From positions 1 to 64,000 of the forward strand of contig JAFLUZ010000003.1 of the NCBI GenBank assembly GCA_022508535.1: DNA of 64,000 nt, in the 5' to 3' direction. Made by a program: the position numbers and the translations under genes. The notes under the pieces were generated by a model. It made no database searches, was not told the origin of the DNA, and worked only from the letters and a program-made list of their open reading frames with translations. Source of the stretch: Erysipelotrichales bacterium (lineage in GTDB: Bacteria; Bacillota_I; Bacilli_A; RFN20; CAG-826). Each line of letters begins with the position of its first letter. Within the stretch, counting starts at the first letter, position 1. Shown here in pieces: positions 20,206-28,953 of this stretch.

Positions 20206-21109
20206 AGTTAGTGAAGAAGTAAAAAAAGCTTTAGAAGAAGGTAAAGCAGTAGTTGCCTTAGAATCAACAATTATTTCACATGGAATGCCATACCCAAAAA
20301 ATGTTGAAACAGCTTTAAGAGTTGAGGAAGAAGTAAGAAAAAATGGCGCCATTCCTGCGACAATTGGCATTATTGATGGTGTTGGTGTTGTTGGAATGAG
20401 CAAAGAAGAAATTGAAGAATTTGGTAAACGTAAAGGTGTTATTAAAACATCAAGAAGAGACTTGCCTGTTATTTACGCAAGAAAATTATGGGGTGCGACG
20501 ACAGTTGCTACTACTATGATGCTTGCAAGAGAAGCTGGCATTGAAGTTTTTGTAACTGGCGGAATTGGTGGTGTTCATCGCGGAGCACCAGTCACTTTTG
20601 ATATATCTGCTGATTTACAAGAATTGGCTAATACTGATGTTACAGTTGTATGTGCAGGAGCTAAAGCTATCTTAGATTTAAATTTAACATTAGAATATCT
20701 TGAAACATATGGTGTGACAGTTTTGGGTTATCAAACTAAAGAACTCGCGGATTTTTATACCGCTCATAGCGGACTATCACTAGAATATGAAATAGAAAAT
20801 CCTTTAGATGGAGCTAAAATTATTAAAGCTAAAAGAGATAACAATTTAAAGGGTGGTATTTTAATTGCAAATCCAATTCCAGAAGAATTTGCTATGGATA
20901 AGGCAATTATTGATGAATGTATTAATAAGGCTATTGAAGAGATGGATAAATTAGGAATACATGGAAAAGAATCTACTCCATATTTGCTTGCAAAAATATG
21001 TGAATTAACTGATGGTGAATCTTTAGAATCAAATATTAGACTTGTCCTTAATAATGCTAAAATTGGTTCACAAATCGCAGTGGAGTACGCTAAATTAAAA
21101 AAATTATGA
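20198..21109 (+). CDS. psuG: Pseudouridine-5'-phosphate glycosidase
   Basis: Splits pseudouridine 5'-phosphate into uracil and ribose 5-phosphate (reversible). The 303-residue sequence carries the family blocks ALESTIISHGMPYP, GAIPATIGIIDGVGVVG, KTSRRDLP (with the lysine that forms the substrate adduct), GGIGGVHRGAP and a C-terminal SNIRLVLNNAKIGSQIAV. The start at 20198 lies within the end of the P-type ATPase, behind AAAGGAATTG. The usual partner, pseudouridine kinase PsuK, is not next to it. It is coupled to a TetR gene by an ATGA overlap. Confidence 0.94.
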   Translation: MIRVSEEVKKALEEGKAVVALESTIISHGMPYPKNVETALRVEEEVRKNGAIPATIGIIDGVGVVGMSKEEIEEFGKRKGVIKTSRRDLPVIYARKLWGATTVATTMMLAREAGIEVFVTGGIGGVHRGAPVTFDISADLQELANTDVTVVCAGAKAILDLNLTLEYLETYGVTVLGYQTKELADFYTAHSGLSLEYEIENPLDGAKIIKAKRDNNLKGGILIANPIPEEFAMDKAIIDECINKAIEEMDKLGIHGKESTPYLLAKICELTDGESLESNIRLVLNNAKIGSQIAVEYAKLKKL

Positions 21110-21648
21110 AAACAGAGCAAGAATTAGCAAATGCCTTAAAAGATCTAATGTCTAAGGAATCATTAGATAATATAACTGTTAAGAGATTAACAGATATTTG
21201 TAATATTAAAAGACAAACTTTTTATTATCATTTTCGTGATATTTATGATTTGTTGACATGGATTTTTTTAAATGAAGATTTAAATAAAAGTAAACCAGTA
21301 GAAAAATGGGAAGATGGAGTAAAAGTAATTACGAAATACATCTTAAAGAATAAAAGATTTATTCAAAATACTTTATCTAGCGCTGGAAAAGAACTATTCG
21401 AGCAATTTATTTCAAGTTATTTATATTCGATTACATTAAAATCATTCGCAAATTATGATAAAAAAGGTGTAATTCCAAGTGAATATAGGAGACTATTTGT
21501 TTCATATTACGTATCAGGCATTAGTAATGTAATAATTACGTGGGTTGAAAAAGGTATGAAGGAAAGCGAAGAGCAATTGCTTAAATGTCTCGGACTAGTT
21601 GTAGATGGTTTTGTTCAAAAGCTGATTGAAAAATATTCTACATTATAA
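21106..21648 (+). CDS. TetR/AcrR-family transcriptional regulator (DhaS-like)
   Basis: A 180-residue DNA-binding regulator. The N-terminal helix-turn-helix is clear (NITVKRLTDICNIKRQTFYYHF, with the TFYYHF recognition helix typical of the family). The C-terminal ligand domain resembles the TetR_C group found in DhaS-like regulators. It overlaps psuG by four bases (ATGA), so it is co-translated with it. It probably controls this operon or the ATPase; no matching operator was located. Confidence 0.88.
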   Translation: MKTEQELANALKDLMSKESLDNITVKRLTDICNIKRQTFYYHFRDIYDLLTWIFLNEDLNKSKPVEKWEDGVKVITKYILKNKRFIQNTLSSAGKELFEQFISSYLYSITLKSFANYDKKGVIPSEYRRLFVSYYVSGISNVIITWVEKGMKESEEQLLKCLGLVVDGFVQKLIEKYSTL

Positions 21649-21698
21649 TGTATAGTGGATATACAACTAATATAAAAGTAGTAATTAAAATTTAAAAA

Positions 21699-21707
21699 TG
21701 CTATAAT
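21699..21707 (+). promoter_or_regulatory. Extended -10 promoter before the M50-like gene
   Basis: TGCTATAAT fits TGnTATAAT, 47 bases upstream of the start at 21754. No clear -35. Confidence 0.5.
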
Positions 21708-21753
21708 CTTACTTGATAAACTATTAATAGTTTAAGTGTTTGGAGCGATATAA

Positions 21754-22872
21754 ATGGAAAAAAACGAATTTGGCTCAATAATAATTTATTTAATTATGTT
21801 TGGCCTACTTTACTTGGTTGGACAAACAGTCATTGTTTTAGTATTAAATAGTATTGAGGCTGCGATAAATCAATTTGCGTATATTTTAATATGTACGGTT
21901 GTATCTTTGATATTGTTCACAGTTATATATGAACTAGGACACGTTATAGGTGCAAAGATTGGAAAGTATAAATGTATATATTTCAATATATTTGGCTTAT
22001 GCTTCTATAAAGATAATGAAAAATGGAAATTTAAACTCGATGGATTTGATGGACTTTTCTCTGAAACAAGATTCATACCAGCAAATAACGAAAAGAAATC
22101 AAATCCAGCACACTTTTTACGCGGAGGTATGGTAAGTTTCTTTGTTTCTGTATTAGTTGGATTAGGAATTTTTATGATAACCGCACTTCCTGATACGGTT
22201 AGATTTTCTACTTTAATTTATTTGGCTATCGGTTTAGTACTTTTACTTTATAATATTATTCCAATGAAAACAGATATTTTAAATGATGGCTATCGTTTGA
22301 AACTCTTAGGATCTAAAGAGAACGCTGAAGCTTATAACGATTTTATGCTTATTGAAAGCAATAAGAGAAAAGGTATTGCTACAGAAGACTTCAAAGTATA
22401 TGAAAACATTACCCCAATGACTGTGTTGATTAATAATTATGCGTACTATAAAAAATTAGCAAACAAAGATTTTGCTGGAGCAGAAGAAATTGTTGATTTA
22501 ATTTTAAAAAAACCAGATGCACTAGATACAAATACAGTATATCGCTATCGAATTCAAAAATTGTTCTTTGTTATCATGACTAGATCTAAAGAAGAAGCAT
22601 CAGAGTATTATTGGAAAGAAATGAGTTCTTACGATCGTAAATTTTTGTCAAAAGATAACTACATTCCTTCTAAAAGAGTTTATCTTTTGGTAAGTGGCAT
22701 TATTAACGAGAGTTTCTCTGAGAGTAAAATTGCAATTGAAGGTATGAAAAAGAGAATTGATAGAATGGTCGATAAAGTTCAAAAAAAGGTTGAATTGGAA
22801 TTATATACTGAATGTATTGAAATAGCTATGAAAGCATTAGATTCCGAAGATTTAATTAAATACTTTAATTAG
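21754..22872 (+). CDS. M50-like (site-2 protease family) membrane protein with altered metal motif
   Basis: A 372-residue membrane protein. Hydrophobic helices lie at about 9-31, 40-58, 125-145 and 150-168. The second helix ends in IYELGHVIGAKIGKYK, matching the M50 motif HELGHxxxAK except that the first His is Tyr59 (codon TAT, 21928-21930). The partner motif is present as TDILNDGYRLK. The polar C-terminal 200 residues look helical, with NxxAYYKKLANKDF-type repeats. With one zinc ligand missing it is probably a non-proteolytic relative or uses another ligand; that is inference. It has its own promoter and terminator. Confidence 0.75.
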   Translation: MEKNEFGSIIIYLIMFGLLYLVGQTVIVLVLNSIEAAINQFAYILICTVVSLILFTVIYELGHVIGAKIGKYKCIYFNIFGLCFYKDNEKWKFKLDGFDGLFSETRFIPANNEKKSNPAHFLRGGMVSFFVSVLVGLGIFMITALPDTVRFSTLIYLAIGLVLLLYNIIPMKTDILNDGYRLKLLGSKENAEAYNDFMLIESNKRKGIATEDFKVYENITPMTVLINNYAYYKKLANKDFAGAEEIVDLILKKPDALDTNTVYRYRIQKLFFVIMTRSKEEASEYYWKEMSSYDRKFLSKDNYIPSKRVYLLVSGIINESFSESKIAIEGMKKRIDRMVDKVQKKVELELYTECIEIAMKALDSEDLIKYFN

Positions 22873-22912
22873 TTCTAACTATATTAATTTAATCATATAA
22901 ATTATTGTAAAT

Positions 22913-22938
22913 CCTTTAGCAGTAGCTAAAGGTTTTTT
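22913..22938 (+). terminator. Terminator immediately before the Ca2+-ATPase gene
   Basis: CCTTTAGC pairs with GCTAAAGG around AGTA and is followed by six T. It ends only ten bases before the next start codon. Confidence 0.85.
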
Positions 22939-22948
22939 AATAACGAAT

Positions 22949-25573
22949 ATGACAAAAAAGAAACTAGAAGAAACTTATTTTACATCAATTAAATCGGGTT
23001 TGACGGAAGTAGAAGCCAGTAAAAGACTAAAAGAAAACGGCTTAAACGAATTAAAAAGCGAAAAACAACAATCATTAATAGTTAAATTTTTGATGCAATT
23101 TAACGATGTTTTAATTTACATTTTATTAATATCCGCTATTATATCTTGCCTTTTAAAAGAATTCGCGGACGCCGCAATTATTTTTGTTGTAGTTTTGGTG
23201 AATGGTTTAGCGGGTTTTATCCAAGAAGAAAAAGTCACTAAATCTTTAGAGTCTTTAAAAAAGATGACAACTAGTTATGCGACCGTAAGAAGAGATAATA
23301 AGATTATAGAAATTTCTGCTAATGAATTAGTAGTTGGAGATATTGTTATTTTAGAAGAAGGAAAAGCAATACCCGCAGATGTAGTTTTAGTAAATAATAG
23401 TGGTTTGTTATGTGATGAATCAGCGTTAACAGGAGAATCTCAACCAGTATTAAAGGATGAGTTTTACGAATCAACAGAAAGCACTCCACTTGCAGATAGA
23501 TTAAACCAAGGGTTTATGTCTACATTAGTTCTACAAGGGCATAGTGAAGCGGTTGTTATTAAGACAGGAATGAAAACAGAGATTGGTAAGATTGCCAATA
23601 TGTTAGATGATCATAAGACGGTAGAAACACCACTACAAAAACGTCTTGCTGATTTAGGAAAATTACTAGGAATCATAACTCTTTTAATTTGTGCTCTTTT
23701 ATTTGTGGTTGCACTGATTCAAAAAAGGAATGTAATTGAAATGTTTATTACATCTATATCTTTAGCAGTTGCCGCTGTTCCAGAAGGACTTCCTGCTGTA
23801 GTGACAATTGTTTTGGCAATGGGTGTGCAACGATTAGCAAAAGTTAATATGATTATAAGAAAACTGCACGCTGTAGAAACTCTTGGCGCAGTAGGAAAAA
23901 TACTAACTGACAAAACCGGCACATTAACCGAGAATCAAATGACTGTGGTTAATGTTAATTATGGGTTAAAATCATACCCATTAACGCATTTAAATGAATC
24001 TAACGAGTTACTTAAGATGTGTAAAGCAATGTATTATTGTAATAACGCTTCAATAAGTGGTGCAGATATCGGAGATCCGACAGAAGTTGCTTTACTTAAA
24101 TTTATACGTATTTTTGATTTTGATAAAAAACAAAAACGAATTGATGAGAATCCTTTTACTAGCGATAGAAAATTAATGAGCGTGCTTGTCTATGAAGATG
24201 GTAAGACTCAATATACAAAAGGTGCATATGAAAAAATTATTGCAAAATGTGATAGAATTTATCTCAATGGAAAAGAAATGTTGTTGACAAATAAAGAAAA
24301 AAGCCAATTAGATGCAATGTCTCTTGAAATGAGTAATAAAGCCTTAAGAGTTATTGCTTTTGCATATAAAAAATGCGACTCGATTATAGAGAATAACATG
24401 GTGTTTTTGGGATTTGTTGGAATGATAGATCCACCAAAAAGAGGAGTAAAAGGTGCGATTGAAACATTAAAAGAAGCCTCAATTGATACAATAATGATTA
24501 CAGGAGATAATATAAATACAGCTTTCGCCATTGCGAAAGATTTGAATATTGCCAAAACAAAGGAAGAATGCATAGAGGGAAAAGAACTAGATAAGCTATC
24601 AAGTGAAGAGCTTAGTAAAATTGTTTTAACAAAAAGAGTTTTTGCGCGAGTTACACCATCACATAAAATTAAAATTGTAGAAGCGTTTCAAAATAATAAT
24701 TTCTTAGTAGCAATGACAGGAGATGGAGTAAATGATGCCCCATCTTTAAGAAAAGCCGATGTTGGTATTGCTATGGGAAAAGGTGGAACAGATGTAGCTA
24801 AAAATGCAGCTGACATGATTTTATTAGATGATAATTACACTTCAATTACCAACGCTGTGAAAGAAGGAAGAGGAATCTATGCAAATATAAAAAAGACAGC
24901 TCTTTTCCTGTTGTCTAGTAATTTTGCAGAGGTTTTGGCAATGCTTTTTGGAATATTGTTGGGTTTACCAATGCCACTTATTGCAGTACATATTTTATGG
25001 ATAAATTTAATAACAGATTCTTTACCAGCAATTGCGTTAGGTGTTGATAAAACTAGTGATGATATTATGAAAGAAAAGCCACGCCAAAAAAACGAATCGC
25101 TTTTTGCAAAAGGTGGTTATTCAATTTTATTTTTATATGGATTTATTATTACTTTAGTCACAATTATTAGTTATTTTATTATTCCGTTTGTGACTGCGAT
25201 TAATTATTACGGATTTGATTTACAAATATTTAGACATATTAAAGATTTACTTATGAATAATGAAGCCATATTATTAAAATCACGTACATTTGCTTTTACA
25301 ACATTAGGGATATCACAATTATTTCATATGGTTGGGATGAGTAATGTTAAACAAAATGTTGTGCAAATCATAAAGAAAAAGAATTTTGTTATGTTATTAG
25401 CGTTTATAATTGGAATAGCTCTCCAAGTGTTAGTTACAGAAGTACCATTTTTAACAACTATATTTAAAACAAGCAGTTTATCTTTAAAAGAATGGGGATT
25501 CTTAATATTATTAAGTGCATTCCCATTATTCATGCATGAGATTATGGTAAGTTATTATATTAAAAACAGCTAA
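22949..25573 (+). CDS. Calcium-transporting P-type ATPase (P2A, PacL/YloB-like)
   Basis: Pumps Ca2+ out of the cytoplasm. The 874 residues follow the SERCA plan: N-terminal cation ATPase domain (LKENGLNELK), TGESQPV, the M4 ion site VPEGLPAV, the phosphorylation site LTDKTGTLTENQM, the DPPKRGVKGAI block, and GDGVNDAPSLRKADVGIAMG. M5-M6 carry SNFAEV and WINLITDSLPA with the Asn and Asp used for Ca2+ binding. The start ATG at 22949 lacks a clear ribosome-binding site: the nearest AAAGG is inside the arm of the preceding terminator. Its 3' end overlaps the convergent small gene by four bases. Confidence 0.93.
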   Translation: MTKKKLEETYFTSIKSGLTEVEASKRLKENGLNELKSEKQQSLIVKFLMQFNDVLIYILLISAIISCLLKEFADAAIIFVVVLVNGLAGFIQEEKVTKSLESLKKMTTSYATVRRDNKIIEISANELVVGDIVILEEGKAIPADVVLVNNSGLLCDESALTGESQPVLKDEFYESTESTPLADRLNQGFMSTLVLQGHSEAVVIKTGMKTEIGKIANMLDDHKTVETPLQKRLADLGKLLGIITLLICALLFVVALIQKRNVIEMFITSISLAVAAVPEGLPAVVTIVLAMGVQRLAKVNMIIRKLHAVETLGAVGKILTDKTGTLTENQMTVVNVNYGLKSYPLTHLNESNELLKMCKAMYYCNNASISGADIGDPTEVALLKFIRIFDFDKKQKRIDENPFTSDRKLMSVLVYEDGKTQYTKGAYEKIIAKCDRIYLNGKEMLLTNKEKSQLDAMSLEMSNKALRVIAFAYKKCDSIIENNMVFLGFVGMIDPPKRGVKGAIETLKEASIDTIMITGDNINTAFAIAKDLNIAKTKEECIEGKELDKLSSEELSKIVLTKRVFARVTPSHKIKIVEAFQNNNFLVAMTGDGVNDAPSLRKADVGIAMGKGGTDVAKNAADMILLDDNYTSITNAVKEGRGIYANIKKTALFLLSSNFAEVLAMLFGILLGLPMPLIAVHILWINLITDSLPAIALGVDKTSDDIMKEKPRQKNESLFAKGGYSILFLYGFIITLVTIISYFIIPFVTAINYYGFDLQIFRHIKDLLMNNEAILLKSRTFAFTTLGISQLFHMVGMSNVKQNVVQIIKKKNFVMLLAFIIGIALQVLVTEVPFLTTIFKTSSLSLKEWGFLILLSAFPLFMHEIMVSYYIKNS

Positions 25574-25842
25574 CGACTTTTTCTTGGCAAACTATTGTTT
25601 ACGACTTGCGGGGAGTAGTCATCTGCTTTTGTGGCATTTATGTATTGACCTTGAGCGCTGATCATGAGAATTACCTGGCCAACAAGTTCAAAAAAGTTTC
25701 CAATTACGTTTTGTTGCATAGCGGAAAGGTTTTGTGACAAAATAATTCCAAGCGCAGAGGTAATAATACCCATTTCGTTAGGAGTTAAATTGAGAATATA
25801 TTCAATAAAGTCACGAATCTTTTCGTTTTGCTCATTATTCAT
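25570..25842 (-). CDS. Small protein of unknown function
   Basis: A 90-residue protein, not recognised. The first half is acidic and amphipathic (EKIRDFIEYILNLTPNEMGII). A hydrophobic central region follows (ITSALGIILSQNL; GNFFELVGQVILMISAQ), which reads as two helices that could pack together or against a membrane. The tail is polar and basic (SLPRKSR). It has an AGGTAAAATT leader and lies downstream of mscL on the same strand, behind the mscL terminator. Its end overlaps the Ca2+-ATPase stop region. Confidence 0.7.
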   Translation of the reverse strand: MNNEQNEKIRDFIEYILNLTPNEMGIITSALGIILSQNLSAMQQNVIGNFFELVGQVILMISAQGQYINATKADDYSPQVVNNSLPRKSR

Positions 25843-25878
25843 AATTTTACCTAGTATAAATAATATGAAAATGGCAAT

Positions 25879-25900
25879 AAAAAAAGCACCCTAAGGGTGC
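25879..25900 (-). terminator. Terminator of mscL
   Basis: On the minus strand GCACCC pairs with GGGTGC around a 3-base loop and is followed by seven T. It lies 15 bases past the mscL stop. Confidence 0.88.
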
Positions 25901-25914
25901 CTAGATTAGATATT

Positions 25915-26385
25915 TTATTTATCTTTTTTTAACAAATCACGGATTTCTTTTAATAATTCTACGTGTTCATCTACAACTGGCTCTGGTTCAGGTTGAGGTT
26001 CTGGTTCAATGACTGGTTCATTTTTCTTTTTCATTGCTTCCATTCTGTTTTTAGCACCATTAATCATTTTGATAATGATGAATAATACTAATGCAATCAA
26101 TAAGAAGTTGATGATTGCGGTGATAAATGCACCCCAGTCGATGTAGATACTACTTGCTAAGTCTATTTCTGTAGTACCTTCAACGTATTTCTTTGTTAAG
26201 AATGTGTAAGCACCTTGTAAACCATCCTCACCACCAAGTATCCAGTTGATACATGGCATTAAGATATTATTTGTTAATGCTGTTACGATTGCAGAGAAAG
26301 CGCCACCGATAATAACACCAACAGCCATATCTAGAACATTGCCTTTTGAGATGAATTGTTTGAATTCTTTAAAAAACTTTTTCAT
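25915..26385 (-). CDS. mscL: Large-conductance mechanosensitive channel MscL
   Basis: A stretch-activated channel that releases solutes during osmotic downshock. The 156 residues start with the amphipathic N-helix FKEFKQFISKGNVLDMAVGVIIGGAF, whose second half is the pore-lining TM1 with its small-residue pattern. TM2 is AFITAIINFLLIALVLFIIIKMI. A Pro/Glu-rich linker (EPVIEPEPQPEPEP), longer than in most homologues, leads to the C-terminal bundle helix ELLKEIRDLLKKD. The start has GGAGGTTTATTT ahead of it. Confidence 0.96.
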   Translation of the reverse strand: MKKFFKEFKQFISKGNVLDMAVGVIIGGAFSAIVTALTNNILMPCINWILGGEDGLQGAYTFLTKKYVEGTTEIDLASSIYIDWGAFITAIINFLLIALVLFIIIKMINGAKNRMEAMKKKNEPVIEPEPQPEPEPVVDEHVELLKEIRDLLKKDK

Positions 26386-26563
26386 AAATAAACCTCCATC
26401 TCTTCAATTTTACTATTTCTTTATGTCACAGTCTATATAAAAAAGCAAAAAAAGTTAACATGAATGAGAAAAAGTAATAATAACTTATAGTGCAACAGTG
26501 GTTATGGTTTACATAAAAAAATAATTAATATATAATTATTTTACTATTTTTAGGAGGGAAAGT

Positions 26564-27415
26564 ATGAATCCTGTTAAAATTATTACTGACTCAACTTGCG
26601 ATTTACCACTTGATTTACTTGCAAAAAACGATGTGGAAATGGTTCCGCTTAATGTTACTATTGGAGGATCAACATACCGTGACTGTTTAGATATTACAAC
26701 TCCAAAATTGTTTGAATTAGTTTCTGAGCGAAAGGAATTACCAAAAACTTCTGCGGTTGCACCAGAAGTATTAATGAAAGTGTTCAAAAAATATGTTGAC
26801 TTAGGATATGATGTTGTATTTATGGGTATTGGCTCAAAATTATCATCAACATATTCATCAGCAATGATTGTGTCTCAAGAATTTGAGAATCGAGTTTTTG
26901 TACTTGATTCAATGAATCTAAGTTCTGCAATAGGACTCCAAGTATTAAAGATGATTGATTTTAGAAATGCTGGTTTGAGTGCGGCAGAAATTGCAGAAAA
27001 GATGAAAGAAATCACTCCTAAAACCCAATGTTCTTTTGCTATTAAGACAATGGATTATTTGTATAAAGGCGGAAGATGCTCTGGTATTAAATACTTCTTT
27101 GGAAAAATCTTAAAAATTTGCCCAATCATTAAAATGAAAGATTGTGTTCTAAACGTTCACAAAACTCCACGTGGAAGATTTGAGAATGCTTTAGATATAA
27201 TGATTAAAGAATTTAAAGAAGCATATGATGCTGGTAAAGTAGATTTAGGCACTGTTACTATTACACATGCATGTTCTGATGAATATTGTGAATACATAGT
27301 GCAAAAACTAAGTGAATTTATGGATCCAAAATACTTACTTCCAACTTATGCTGGATGTGTTATATCTTCACACTGTGGTCCAAAATGTATTGGAATCTTA
27401 TATATCGAAAAATAA
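26564..27415 (+). CDS. DegV family fatty-acid-binding protein (FakB-like)
   Basis: Proteins of this family bind a fatty acid and present it to the kinase FakA. The 283 residues show the N-terminal block KIITDSTCDLP, the loop YRDCLDIT, LPKTSAVAPE (usually KTSQPSP), SSTYSSA, and MDYLYKGGRCSG near the middle, all in family order. No FakA gene is in the window. TTAGGAGGG precedes the ATG and a TATAAT lies at 26531. It is a single-gene unit with its own terminator. Confidence 0.9.
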   Translation: MNPVKIITDSTCDLPLDLLAKNDVEMVPLNVTIGGSTYRDCLDITTPKLFELVSERKELPKTSAVAPEVLMKVFKKYVDLGYDVVFMGIGSKLSSTYSSAMIVSQEFENRVFVLDSMNLSSAIGLQVLKMIDFRNAGLSAAEIAEKMKEITPKTQCSFAIKTMDYLYKGGRCSGIKYFFGKILKICPIIKMKDCVLNVHKTPRGRFENALDIMIKEFKEAYDAGKVDLGTVTITHACSDEYCEYIVQKLSEFMDPKYLLPTYAGCVISSHCGPKCIGILYIEK

Positions 27416-27446
27416 TAGCAAAGAAAAAGTTTAAAAAAGTATTATT

Positions 27447-27480
27447 GCAAGAAGAAGCACCAATTCTTCTTGCTTTTTTT
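27447..27480 (+). terminator. Terminator of the degV-family gene
   Basis: GCAAGAAGAA pairs with TTCTTCTTGC and is followed by seven T. Confidence 0.92.
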
Positions 27481-27548
27481 AAAATAGAAAATTAACTATT
27501 TGTATAGTAAACTTGAATTGGCGAGTGGCGTAATAAATGGCACAATAT

Positions 27549-27581
27549 AAAAAAGCAAGAAGAAATATCATTCCTTCTTGC
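27549..27581 (-). terminator. Terminator of tldD-pmbA
   Basis: On the minus strand GCAAGAAG pairs with CTTCTTGC and is followed by six T. The arms repeat the sequence of the plus-strand terminator at 27447. Confidence 0.85.
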
Positions 27582-27621
27582 GATTTTTTAATTTGTAAAC
27601 GACTGCCAGCTTTTTATATGG

Positions 27622-28953
27622 TTAATTTCCAGAAACCATAATGGATTTAATAGCAATTGATGGAACAGTGGTAGAATTTGTTAATAATTCGGCATTATTA
27701 GCGACCATTGTAACATCTTGGAATACTTTAACGAGATTACTTGCTACTGTAATTAAGTTTACAGGTTCAGCAAGTTTTCCGTCTCTAATCATAAATCCGG
27801 TTGCTTGTAACGAGAAATTACCTGATTGAGCATTTAATCCAGCGTGCAATCCAGTAATTGAATCAATATAAATTCCGTTTTTAACCTTGGCTATCATATC
27901 ACTTTCCGAAATCTTACCTGGTTTTAAGAACACATTTGAGAAGCCTGTACCAACTGGAGATTTGCTTGATGAACGATAACCATTACCGGTTGTTTCAACA
28001 CCATCTTTAAGAGCAGTTTCTAAGTTATATAAGAATGTTTTTAATACACCATTTTTAAATATGTCTTTGTTATATGTTGCAACACCTTCATCGTCGAAAC
28101 CTTTAAAGAAGATGTTGTGAGCTAAAGGTTTTTCAGAAATAGTGATTTTCTTAGATAAAACTTGTGTGTTTAATTTTCCTTCAAATAAAGAAGAATGTTT
28201 TTGAACTTCTTCAGCAATTGTAGAATTTAACATTGCGGTCATCAAAGAAGAGACCACGCGTGGTGCAAGAACCGCACGATAATTTTTTGATTTACATGGT
28301 TTTCCACCAAGTTGTTTGATTGTGTTGTCTTTGACATCTTCAACAAACTTATCAATGTCAAATTTATTAAAATCACTTTCTAAGAATGTCTTGTATCCAG
28401 TTTTTGTTTCTTCACCATCTTTTGCAACTGCTTCAGCAAAGAAAACATAATAATTAGATCTTTCGGCTAGTTTTAATCCATAAGAATTAGCTAAAATTGT
28501 CTCACCACGAGATTCTTCATAACCTACTCCACCAATTTCGGTAATTCTTTCATCGGATTCTTTTAATTTGCGTTCAATTTCGTATAATTTATTTAATTTT
28601 GTTTCAACTGGAACTAAATCTAATTCTTTGTTATAGCAATTAAACTTTTTATATTTTTTAGAACCTTCAAAAATTGTTACTTTGTTATCATTTGTAATGT
28701 TTTTAGCGTTTTCTACAATGTTTTTGATAATGTATTCAGGTGTGGTTTTATCAATTTTCTCTGAATAAGCATAGCCCATTTTTCCATTGAAAATTCCACG
28801 TGCACCAAGCGAGATGCTATCGTTTGTGGTATAACTATCAATTTCCCCATGGAAGAGTGAAAAGCCTAAAGAATAGTTACGAACAATATAAATTTCCAAA
28901 GCCTCAATATTTGCTTCTTTGGCTAGCTCGAAATATTTATTTAATTTCATCAT
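27622..28953 (-). CDS. pmbA: TldD/PmbA family protein, PmbA-type subunit
   Basis: The partner subunit of the TldD-PmbA metalloprotease complex, which cleaves unfolded peptides and matures some microcins. The 443-residue protein has the family core (VGTGFSNVFLKPG, GIYIDSITGLHAGLNAQSGNFSLQATGFMIRDGKL) and no HExxxH metal motif, as expected for PmbA. It overlaps the upstream tldD by four bases (ATGA) with GGAGGTG inside tldD, so the pair is translationally coupled. Confidence 0.92.
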   Translation of the reverse strand: MMKLNKYFELAKEANIEALEIYIVRNYSLGFSLFHGEIDSYTTNDSISLGARGIFNGKMGYAYSEKIDKTTPEYIIKNIVENAKNITNDNKVTIFEGSKKYKKFNCYNKELDLVPVETKLNKLYEIERKLKESDERITEIGGVGYEESRGETILANSYGLKLAERSNYYVFFAEAVAKDGEETKTGYKTFLESDFNKFDIDKFVEDVKDNTIKQLGGKPCKSKNYRAVLAPRVVSSLMTAMLNSTIAEEVQKHSSLFEGKLNTQVLSKKITISEKPLAHNIFFKGFDDEGVATYNKDIFKNGVLKTFLYNLETALKDGVETTGNGYRSSSKSPVGTGFSNVFLKPGKISESDMIAKVKNGIYIDSITGLHAGLNAQSGNFSLQATGFMIRDGKLAEPVNLITVASNLVKVFQDVTMVANNAELLTNSTTVPSIAIKSIMVSGN

